From Chara braunii (taxonomy: Eukaryota; Streptophyta; Charophyceae; Charales; Characeae): a stretch of DNA of 31,266 bases. The stretch is taken from positions 1,977,832 through 2,009,097 of the forward strand of contig BFEA01000168.1 in assembly GCA_003427395.1 (NCBI GenBank). The letters are read 5' to 3'. The position numbers and the translations under genes were made by a program. Below the pieces are notes generated by a model. That model saw only the letters and a program-made list of their open reading frames with translations, was not told the DNA's origin and did not search any database. Of this stretch, positions 1-10,247 are shown piece by piece; positions within the stretch are counted from its first letter, which is position 1; every line of letters begins with the position of its first letter.

Positions 1-58
<58 letters not shown>
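1..58. repeat. (GA)n microsatellite at window edge
   Basis: Pure GA dinucleotide repeat from the first base to about 56, followed by an ambiguous base at 59. The repeat probably continues outside the window. Confidence 0.97.
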
Positions 59-59
59 N

Positions 60-118
60 GGCTGATCGACACAGGATATCACGGGGGTGTGCGCGCTTGC
101 GTTTGTATGTGTGTGTGT

Positions 119-150
<32 letters not shown>

Positions 151-695
151 ACGGCGGATGTCGAGGTGGGTCAACCGAGGCCAGGGTACCTTCGTTCAGT
201 GAAGGGTGCTAAAGTGGGGAGGAGAAAAGAGCCGGCGCCGCGCTTTCGCACGGAGTAGAGGCGGCAGCTCGTGAGGTCTGCCGTCGGTATCACCCTAGCG
301 AAGAGTCTTCATTCCGGGTCTGAGGTTTTCATCTCGATTATTATTGTGTTTTTTTTTCCCTTTCAACTGTGATTTCTCTCCCTCCGGTGTTGTATCATGT
401 CTTGTCGTTAGTGTCGTGGTTGCCATGGGCTGGAGATCGTGGGAAGGCAAGGCTTTCGTTTGTCCTTGCTGAATTGCGCTACGTCGTGGATGCGCTTGCC
501 CTCGGAGCTCAGGCAGGACGTGGGCTGGTTATGGGGTTGAGAAGAATCCTTGGTTTGCGGCGGATTTGAACTCCGTACCGCGGCGACAGCGAACCATATT
601 TTGAATAAACGCGCATGACCCACTGGCGGATTGAGAGGTGGTGGTGCCGGGTGACCGAACAACAATTGCCGCAGGCGGTCTGAACGCTCCGTATC
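60..695 (+). other. 5' flank of TLP, probable promoter or 5' UTR region
   Basis: No coding region is supported here. It holds a GT/GA microsatellite at 102-150, then ordinary mixed sequence with a T run near 350. I see no clear TATA box and cannot place a transcription start. Confidence 0.4.
102..150. repeat. Compound GT/GA microsatellite
   Basis: A short GT run (about 105-118) passes directly into a GA run with one AA interruption (119-150). It lies upstream of the TLP coding region. Confidence 0.9.
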
Positions 696-1208
696 ATGAG
701 GAAGCGGTCTTACAACCGTTTGAACGTGACTCGACCGTCTTCATCTAATCATCTTTCATCGGGTTCGCCGGCCTCCTTTCTTTTGAGTAAAGACCCACAT
801 AACACGTGTTTTCCTAAGGGTTGGCGCTACCGGCCGACTGAAGAAGCGAGCGACCACTTGGCATCGACAGGATGTTTTAACCCTGGGCCTTCGTCGAATC
901 AGGGAGGAGGGCGCTACACCAACCGGCATATTCACGCGCATTCGCACAAGTGTGGGAGAGGCCGGGATCGCGAGCGCAGCGGTAGTGGTGGTGGCAGAGG
1001 GGACGGGGGTGAAAGAAGCGGACGTGGCGTTGGACGAGGTGGAGGTGGCGTCGGGTGCGGTGGAGGGGGCGGGGGAGGAGGAGGGGGCGGGGTAGGAGTC
1101 GTGGTGGGTGTTGGCTGTGGAGGTGGCGGAGCATTGGGTCGGGGAATTGGGGGAACTGCCACTTTTTGGCGTTGTGCTCAGGCTGGCGCCGTTCAAGCAA
1201 AGGACGAT
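696..1208 (+). other. In-frame upstream extension or 5' UTR of TLP, glycine-rich
   Basis: The exon 1 frame stays open from an ATG at 696 (in-frame TGA at 681-683 just before it) to ATG 1209, 171 codons. About 950-1150 would encode an Arg/Gly then nearly pure Gly stretch, because the DNA is a purine-rich GGAGG/GGTGG tract. Known plant TLPs do not carry such a segment. I see no conserved motif in the first 80 codons. It is either a long G-rich 5' UTR or a lineage-specific N-terminal extension; sequence alone cannot decide. Confidence 0.5.
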
Positions 1209-1457
1209 ATGGGTTCTAAGGTGGAAACGGCCTCTTCTGACGAAGAGCTCAATCGTCGTAGCTGTTGGGCAAACATGCCTCCGGAGTTGCTGCGAGACGT
1301 GATATTGAGAGTTGAACAGAGTGAAAGCCAATGGCCCAATCGCAAAAACGTGGTCGCATGCTCCGGGGTGTGCAGTAGCTGGAGAGAGATTACTAAGGAA
1401 CTCGTGAAAAAGCCCGAGCAATCGGGCAGACTCACGTTTCCGATTTCCCTCAAGCAG
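1209..1457 (+). CDS. TLP: TLP exon 1: F-box
   Basis: It encodes residues 1-83. The F-box core begins at [20 protein letters not shown] and continues through [20 protein letters not shown] to LTFPISLKQ, the plant TLP pattern. The exon ends after the Gln codon CAG (1455-1457) at the donor GTCTGT, in phase 0. Plant TLP genes commonly break at this same place, just before PGPRD. ATG 1209 was chosen because it has G at -3 and G at +4 and lies close to the conserved F-box. An alternative in-frame ATG at 696 would add 171 residues, mostly a glycine-rich run. Plant TLPs usually have a short basic N-terminus beginning near MSFRS, which I could not find, so an undetected upstream exon is also possible. 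Confidence 0.88.
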
Positions 1458-4400
1458 GTCTGTCGTCAATGAATTTTTTTACTCGACCCTGCACGCCATT
1501 TGTCGTCGTCTGATTGCCGTCCTTCTCTCTTCTTCTTTCTCTGTCTCTTTCCGTCTGTCATTTCAACCTCTGTTCTTCCTCCCGAGCCTGCTCGTAACAC
1601 CCTTTCACTTCAGCATTGAAGTCGCTGCTTCGCGACGGAACTTCTAAGGAAGCCACCGTCGGCTCTGATCGAGGAGGGAAAGTCTTGAGCGGGGCTCTGG
1701 TGTTCGCCCATCGATGGGATGGTGGTGGTTTTATGTTGTTCTTTTATGGAGGGCATCGAAATTTCCCTTTCGGAACTTTTTTCTATTCGTCTCTCTCTGC
1801 TGCCACCTGCCATCATCCCGGTCCTGATGGGGGTTCGGGCTTGTTAATGCTCTTATCTGACGTCTAAGTTGACTCATTTTTATTTTTCTTGTTTTTCTTT
1901 TCATTCCCTCTTTGTGACCTTTCCGCCCTTTCACCATGTGTTTCCTTCGCTGGCGCTTGTAGGAACCATCAACCGAGCCTTTTCCGATCCAGAAGGGTTA
2001 AAAGCGATGGAGTGAGGAAAGTGCTAGGCGAATTCGACGTCGCTCATGTGACGTATCTTGTTGATATTTTTTTCATGCTTCCGTCTCCTCGGCACGCCGC
2101 CGCCTTCATCCGTTTTGTGATGTTTCACTTTTTCTTTATAGGGTCATTTTCTCCGTTTTACGAAAACAACACAGGTATTTAAATATGAGAATCGTCTCAC
2201 TTTCCCATTTCATCATCGTTCACGTGGGTAGCTCCATCCACCACCTCAACGGTCCTGCCGGACAATGTGTAGGAGTTGAAATAACGTTGACTTATACCTA
2301 GTCGGAACGATTGGGGGTGTGTGTAACGCGTCAGCGGGCTTCAAAAGCATAGAGGCCTAACTGTGCGACATGCTATGCAATCATTTGGGAGTGTTGTGCG
2401 CTAGTCTGCTTCCCGTATGGGTTGACAGTTACGAGCTTACTTCGACAGACATGGCTTCGGTAGCCTTATGATGTTTGAACGCCGCTACGCGAGTTATTCT
2501 TAGCTGTCTCGCAGTTATCTTCTCTGTCGTTTTGTCCTGCCACCGTAACGGCGGCCACCTGTGCAGACCGCAATCATTTGGGAGTAGACCTTTCTGGGCA
2601 CGTGTGTTTTGAGTGAGTGAATATCTGACTGCGTACTGTTGGTTTTTGGGGTATCTCGAGGATGACATTCCGACGTCGAGAAACGCCATTTCTTAATGTG
2701 GGAATTAAAAAAAAGGTGGATATGAGGAGGCAGGCTTGCCCCCGCGGGGTGGGGGCGGGGTTTGGGTAGAGGCACGGCAACCGCCGTCGGTACGGGGAGG
2801 GTAAAAGAGAGAGTCACTGGGCTGCGGGAATTCGTGTACAGCTGTTGGTGACGCCATTCCCTTTCTGTAGCTTTCGCGCAGTCGCCCTCCCTTTCTCCGT
2901 CCCGAACGAAGACATGTCGATGAGATACGAAAAGAACGGCTCTCTTTGACGTCAGCGGAAGGATGGTCCCGCTCTCTTCCTATCTATTATCGCGCCAGGG
3001 TCGCATTGGGCGGTGGTTTCATCTCGCAGGAAGAGTAATTGGGCCTTATGTACCGAGTTGCTAAGGCGCTGTCGAGAGTGTGTTCTCTCTGGCTCGTTGT
3101 CAAGAACTGGAACGGGAATTACAGCCGCTGTATCTTTCCCCCAGGCCCTCGACTTGGTTGTCTTTATCCCTTTTCATGTGCATCTAACTCAGGCGTCCGT
3201 GAATTACTTTGGAATGGCAGATACGTTGTTAAAAACTTCGCCAAAAATCTGTATCACATTGAAATCACTAGCACGAGGTCGCGCAGCTCCCGAGAGCGTC
3301 CGTTTGTCTCGCCGGCCTCCCCGGCCGTTTAATACTGACAGCGACGGAGCACGGTAAGCTGTCTTCCTTTTTCTAATTCTGTCATCGTCTTAATCGGTTC
3401 TCTATTATCACTGCATCCCGACGTCTCTTTTTTTCGTCTCCAGCAGCTGCTGCCGCCGCTGTCTGTTCCGGAGAGCTTTCCGATTCCTTCCTCTCGGGCT
3501 TGTACCGACCGATTCCATCGGGACCGGCGTTTTCTGATTTCTGAGCATATTGTTCTCTCTTACAAGACTCACGAGGAGCCGCCGGTCGTTAGCCTGCGCT
3601 CGTGCGCCATCCAAATTCCGCTCATGTATTTGCTCTCTCGGCTCGGCACACTTCTACTCTGCTTTCTGACCTCGTCTTTCTGCCTAGTTCGGGAGACAGT
3701 TGAATCCTCTTTACTTGCTGCATTACAGCAGTCCTTGTCGTCTTCCCTCAAGGCCTCAACAGCATGCCTGCCTTCTCCCACAGCGGGCCTATTTCTCCGT
3801 CCAATTGCTTTCTGTTTCTGCGTCATCCTCGTATGTGTTTTATCTCCATGTCTCCCTCGCCAGCAATAACACCTCCCCCACTTCCTGGGTCGTTTGTTTT
3901 CCATCTGCTGCTGCACTGTTTTCGTCTTTCCCAGTGGTCCATGCCCCGTCTCCACCTCTCAAAGTTGCCGTTCTTTCTGCTTGTCGATGCATCCCTCGAT
4001 GTTTTCCTTCGTTGTTGCCTTCGTTTTGACGTCCTGTTTTCCGAGTCTGTGGTCCGCTTACCCACCTTACCTTTCTCTCGCGTCTCTCTCATTGGATCTC
4101 GCGTCTTACAAGAAGTCTCTTTTTTGCCGTGTGCCCTTTTGCGGCCTCCTCGTGGCTTTTGCCGGGGAGGGCATCTGGCGGCTCGACGCCATTCGTTGAG
4201 CGGTGCCGCGAAGTCGAAGATTCGAAGATCGCGAGTACTGCGCTTCTCGACTGTTCTCTGGAACGAACTCCTCTTCCGCCGCTTCGGTTTCATCGGGCCC
4301 CTCCTGCATTATCAACTATTTAGTTTCTCGCTTTCAATATTTCTCTGAATCCGGCTTTTGTATTTCAACCGTTAACCTCTCGCTCGCAAATCTTCCTGTC

Positions 4401-7400
4401 GTTACTCTCTCTTCTCTCGTAAAGCGTTTGTTTACTACCACCTCTTTCGTGGGATGGGAGCGTCGACGAGGTTTCCCGTCACTTACTACGATGGGGATTA
4501 GAGCGGCCGGCTTTCCACGACGGTGTGATTGGAGCGTCGGTTTTCCATCACTTGTCCTGTGATTAGAGCGGCGGTTTTCTAGCACCTTTTATCCTGTTGG
4601 AGCGTCGGTTTCCCATCACCTTTCTCGTCCTGTGACTGGACCTAGCCTTTCTCTTCCCCGCCTCTCTCACTAGTGTACCTCGTCTCTGTCCTTATCTCAT
4701 GCTCTCTCTCTACCTCGTCTCTGTCCTTATCTCGTGCTCTCTCTCTCTCTCTCTTTGGGTTTCGCTGTTCACCCGCCCTCTTCTGCCGTTTGTATTCTCT
4801 GTTCCGCTCTTCATTTCTGTTCGCTCGCTTACTTGCGCCTTTCCGTTTTTTCTCTCTTTTACCCCGGCCTCTGCTCTCGCCTCTGCGCATCCCTTCTGAT
4901 CCCGTGCTCTCGCCTCTGCCCGTGCCGATCTTTTGTTCTTATTTCGTTTCGTTTCCATCCCCTTATTTCCTTACTCCGTCTGCCGTATGTTTCGTCTCTG
5001 GTTCTCTCCTTCCCCTATGCCCCTCTTACCTTACCCTTTCTTCCCGTCTCTGTATTCGTCATTATCTTTGTTCTTCGATTGCCTGTATCCGTCGTCGTTT
5101 TCAATCTTCTTTTTACCTCTTTTTTCCTTGTCTTCTTTTGTCCAGATGGCTTGTCCCGCGTTCTGGTCCTACTTCTTTCTCCTTTGTAATCCGTTCCACC
5201 CTGGTTGTTTGCCCGCAGGCAATGATGATCTGTCGTTGTATGAGGTCTTGGTTTGGTTCCCTCAAGTCCTCGCGCTTGTAGGCTGCCGGTAGCTGTTAGG
5301 TTTGCCCGCAGGCAGTGATGATCTGCCTGCTTCAAGGACTCCGTCTGCCTCACCTCGGTATGCTTGGCCCTCCCCTTATCTCTCTGGCATCGTAGTCCTT
5401 TCTCTGCTCTGCACTCCACGTACGTCGGTTTACCGGCGCCAAAATGGGCGCATGTATCTCTTCATCATTTCTTACCCGTTGACGCATTCATGTGGCGCTT
5501 GTTCTCCTCGTCGTCGCCTGTCATCTGTCTACAAGGACGGGCTAATCATCAGGATAAGTTATAATTTATTAATTGAATTTCCGTCTCTTCTCATCCGCTA
5601 TTTTTCGTATGATGAGTCCTGTTCTTTGGGTGTGGACATGGCGTCCGGTCACTTTGCTCTGGGGTGCTCTTCCACGTGTTTTGTCCTCCTACAATCGCTG
5701 ACGTCTATGCTCCCTTCATGTTGTTCTCTCTCGTCAACAGAACTACTCGAGGTCATGTCAGATAGCCCTTTCTTTTCGCAGAACTCGTTGCCTCACGCAG
5801 TTCAGCGCCCGTCAGAGAACCTCTTTCATCTTGTCCGTTTATGAGCGCGTTGGATGCAAATTTTGCTTTTGTTGGTGAACCGAGAAAGTTATCTGTCGTA
5901 CTGATGTTGAATCTCTTTTAAATCTCATCAAAACCAATATACCTGCCGGGTTCAGCTACTGAACGTGTGTTCACTGTGTGTCCTTGTGGTGTTTTTGGCT
6001 TTGGCTTTGTGTGTGACTGAGCGCCGGGCTCGGTTTTGGTGCCTGTTTGTGCTGTGGTGGTTTTGATCAGCCTGGTCCGAGAGACTCCCCAATTCAGTGT
6101 TACATAAAGCGAGATCGAGTTCATTCGACCTTTTCACTCTTTTTGGGTATTCCACCAGGTAGGTTCCTGGAATTCCTATTGTCCTGGATGAGTATGAAGG
6201 ACTGGATTTTCTCTGTTTTTTCGATCGAGGGCCTAGTTGCACTACTCGCCAATCCGCCAACATTTCGAATGCACATGGGCAGGAAAGCCGTCCAGGTGCA
6301 TTCAAAATATTGGCGGATGACGAGTGGTGCAACCAGGCCCTGAATCTACCGAAGGTGAACAGCAGTCGTGAATGAAGCCCGCGCGCTTTTTCCTCGGCTT
6401 GCTTCTACTGATGGTACCTGTCCAAAACAACAGACATAATAAACCTTATGCATGGTGCTAAAGGGTTGTCTTGTGGTTTTGGAAGGGTAATGCTGGTCGG
6501 AGGCTTGCTGGGAAGTAATCCCTTCTTTTCGCTCTCCGTCGATGTTGAAGGAAGGGGTTGACCCAAGCAACGACACGTGGGATCCTGCGACCGAGTTTTT
6601 GCCTATGTGAGCGAGTGCATGTTCTTGTCGTTGTGCTCAGTCGACCAGGACGCATCAGATGCGAAGCAATGACGCACATCTCCTTCAAGAAGGTAATTAA
6701 TTTTTCATCTCCTTCACGAAAGTAATTTCTTATTGGTTCGCTTTTGCTGTTGCCTAAGTGGTTATACGTATGCTGTCTGTTTTTTTGGGCGGTTCTATCG
6801 GTGGAAAACTCGTTACAATATTGCATTATTAGGGCTCCGCTAATGTCGAAGGGAGGGGGCGCTCCAAGCCGCCACCCTCTCGGGCCGCACGTGCGTAGTT
6901 ACAGGCCTCTTGTCTGTTGTGGGTAGCGAGGGATCCGACTGCCCACCGTACGCCCTGGTTTCTTCTTGAGAAATGTCTTTGCGGACATTCTCGCCATCCG
7001 CATCCAATCAGCTCGCGTCCTTGCCGCTTGCTCTGCCGTTCCCCATCTCTCAGTATTGGAATGCGCTGTTGAACTTATTAGTACCAAACGACTCCGTTGA
7101 TATGAGGTCCCTACCCTAGCACCTATGCTGTCCAGCGAGTGCAATTGCTGCTCGGGATGACCTGAGGATGCGATCTTGACGGTCCACACTATTACTAGAA
7201 TTGCGGAGGAGGAATAGTGAGGCAAAAAGTGGTGTTTTTCCTCCCGCAAGCTACGCTCTCACTGAGGTGGTGGTATATTTTTGAAAGATGGCTGTTGTAA
7301 CTCACGGTTGATGCACCCGAAAAGGTCTTCGCAGTGTGAATATGCCGCAAGATAGGAAAGGGGAGGGAATCGAGACGTGTGAATGAGTAGCAGTCATTGC

Positions 7401-10182
7401 TTCTCCGCAGTGTGAATATGCCCTAAGATAGGAATGGGGGAGGAAGTCGAGACGTGTGAGTGAGGAATATCAGTCATTGCTTCTCCCGGGGGGCAACGAC
7501 TTCGATCTTGGCGAGGATGTTGTCGATGTTGTGTTGGCGGCACGCATGCCGTCGCGAGAGCTGTCGAGAATCATGACAGCGCAGCGAGAGTGCACACTAT
7601 GATGGTAGTGCAAATAAGTTATGGAGGGGAGGCAAATGGATATGAAATTCCAGCTCCGGATGATAGACAAGACGACTGCGAGACTTCTCGTCTCGCTGTT
7701 TAGGTGCTCTGGCATCCGGTCACAACTTTGGTGTGGGCTCATCCTTACGTTCACCATCTGTGTGATGCCTGATTGAATATATGTGTCGCTGGCATGGTAC
7801 TGGAACTCGCGCAATGCGACAGTTGTACACAGCTAGTCAAGGCTCGCGTACCTCGAAGCCGCAAGCCGGTCATAACAGAAGACAACGAACCCTCATCGGA
7901 GTATCCGCGGGGAGCGGGCAGACAGCTGGTGTACTTTCACGGTTAGGGTGCATTGTGTGCGGACAAGGGGGCAGTTGTGTTTACATCTGGCAGGACCTCT
8001 CACTCTCATTATGCACTCAAGTGTTGCGTTCTTTCGTTGTACTCTTGTTCGCTGCTCTTGCCGGGATGTGGACTGCAATCTTCTGTAGCTGCTAGTGTCT
8101 TACCCTGGCAAAATGATGCGTAATCAGTATAATAACCGCATCTACGCCAACTTTCGGGCGAGATGCAGGTGTAATAACCATGCCTGACGTCGGGGAGAGG
8201 ACGGCAGGGTGGTGGCACGATTTGCACTAGCCGTCAATACAGTAATATTATCTGCTATTAGTTAAATTAATACTCTGCTTTTGTTACTTTTTTGCGACCT
8301 CCACGCGGCCCTGTACTTCTCAATCTGCAGTTGTGGAAGGTAGTGTTCTTACCGGGTTTGCCCCTTGCGTTGTCGACGCGCTCCTCGCGTTGTACGCTTC
8401 CCTACGTCTATTTTTCTTTGTTTTGCCGGGGACGATTCCCATCACAAAGGGAGCAAATGCTTACTCATGGCTCGCTCATGCCATGCTGAGCTCTTCTTTC
8501 CGAATTAGACACGTATCGGTGGGGAATCTTGCAGCATATGACGGGCGGGCACTTTTTTGGGGGGCAGTCTTCCCTTTTCGCCGTCCTTTCTTTTTGATTC
8601 CCCCTTCCTTTTCTCCAACTTCTCCCCTTCCCCCCTCCCCTCCCCTTCCCCCCGGTCGGCAATGTATGTGCGTGTTCAACCAATAGGACCTCGGTTCGTA
8701 AATGTAGCGGGTATCAGAATGTGAAACCTGCCGGCAAATTTTGGAAAATGTTAATTTTGGAAAATGTGGGTTTTTTTTTGTTTGTTTTTTTAAATTTTGG
8801 GGAAAATCCGAAAATGTTAATTTTGGAAAATGTTTGGCAAACAAAAGAACTTACTCATAAACAAAGAAATCTTTTAAGTTTTGATAAAAAAACAAACAAG
8901 GTAGTGAACTTTCTCAAAAATCACAAGCGATTAAAAGGTTATCTAAGTTTTATGGTAAATCTGCATGTTAAAAAGTAGCATAGAAAGCGTATACTGTGCG
9001 AAGTTCGTGGTAGCCAGATCTGCGTATGTGCATGTATCTCCATGTACCTTCGCGGCGGTAATTGGTATGCATTTATTTTTAGGTTTTTGGTTTTAGTTGA
9101 GATCAGCTTCCTCCTCCATCCTCTCAGTTACGGCTATCAAGCTCTTTATGTGTACGTGTTTGTATTTCCTCTGTTTTATTCCACTCTTCCCTAGCAGTTA
9201 CTGCTTGCTGGTGTGATATTGCTCTCTATCTCTTAGCGGCTCCGTTGTTTCAACTCCCATCTTGTTGCTGTACCTTGTCTTCGCATACGTCTGAAGTAGC
9301 TGTGTTTTGTGGACGCAGGTCAGAATGAGAATGGGAAATTCTTGCTTGGAGCGCGAAAATTCCGAAAAGCGACTTGTGCAGACTACATCATCTCTCTGAA
9401 CCCGCAGGACATGTCACGTGGAAGCAACACCTATGTTGGCAAGTTGCGGTACGTATGCAGTTTGGTGTACTGTATCAATTTGTGGTTTTGTTAAAGAAGA
9501 GTTATGGTCCTTGCTCTATATCCAGAGTTGCTTACGGTCCTGGCTCTATATCCATTCTGGGGACCTCATTCCGGTTCCTTTCGTCCGGCAGGTGATAGAG
9601 ATGCAACATTTACACTCGTACGGGTGCTGTCGGTCGACCAAAGGAACCCTACCGATTTGTTTGTGAAGGAAGGTATATGGTGTTGGTTTATTTATTTCTA
9701 TAGGGAGCGGTGTTGTCTTGATTTGTTTGCCTCCCTTTGTTCGATTTAACTGTTGGAACGGATGTGTAGTTGCCGCACAGTGTGCTGCTTCCCACTTCTG
9801 ACTGCGCCAGGGTTGTTATGGCAGGTCGGGGAGGAAGAAACCCATGCAAAGGTGGGAAAAGCGTGGCATTGCGAATGATGAAAGGGCTTTTTCCTGAGGA
9901 GAGGGGGAGAAACGGAGGAAGAGAATTGAGACAGGAAAGGTGGGGAATAGGAAGGTGCAGCGGAAGGGTAGTTTGGGAGATGGGGTGAGGTGGTTGGTGG
10001 TGAAAGCAGAGGGAGCCGAGTGCAGGTAACATGATGATGCAAATAAACCTTCGAGTGAATGTATGTATGGGCATGTGCATATGCATGTATGTATTAGTCG
10101 ATCGTCTGGGTGCTCCACCTTGCAGCCGTGCACAGGTGCATGTATTGTATGGGCGTGCAGATGTGCATGGGTAAATATGTCC

Positions 10183-10247
<65 letters not shown>

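Larger units (their letters stand above)
1458..6070 (+). other. TLP intron 1 (4613 bp), pyrimidine-rich
   Basis: It is bounded by donor GTCTGT and acceptor GATCAG. From about 3360 to 5800 the sense strand is dominated by C and T, with many TCTC, CTTT and CCTC runs. It holds a degenerate tandem repeat (4454-4636), a 33-bp duplication with a CT run (4678-4754), and a 24-bp repeated phrase at 5208-5231 and 5300-5323. Open frames here are low-complexity by-products of the base composition; no exon is supported. Confidence 0.8.
6159..9318 (+). other. TLP intron 2 (3160 bp)
   Basis: It is bounded by GTAGGT and ACGCAG. It contains a foldback at 6229-6340, a short duplicated phrase CATCTCCTTCA at about 6676 and 6708, a 76-bp tandem duplication at 7331-7486, a C-rich tract near 8600-8655 and an A+T-rich island at 8720-8985. 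No exon is supported in it. Confidence 0.8.

Noticed and set aside
756-1469. 237-codon minus-strand frame over TLP exon 1
   Set aside because: It is the antisense shadow of the F-box exon and the Gly-rich tract; it has a Thr/Ser/Pro-rich low-complexity core and no motif.
3764-4348. 194-codon + strand frame and its minus-strand partner in TLP intron 1
   Set aside because: The peptides are Ser/Leu/Pro/Phe-rich products of the pyrimidine skew, with no domain; the stretch is spliced out between verified TLP exons.
4673-5292. Overlapping open frames in several phases
   Set aside because: All are low-complexity translations of CT-rich intron DNA; several frames are open at once, which indicates composition rather than coding.
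8721-8978. 85-codon Lys-rich frame as a real gene
   Set aside because: It comes from an A+T-rich repeat with duplicated peptide phrases, sits inside TLP intron 2 and matches no family I recognise.
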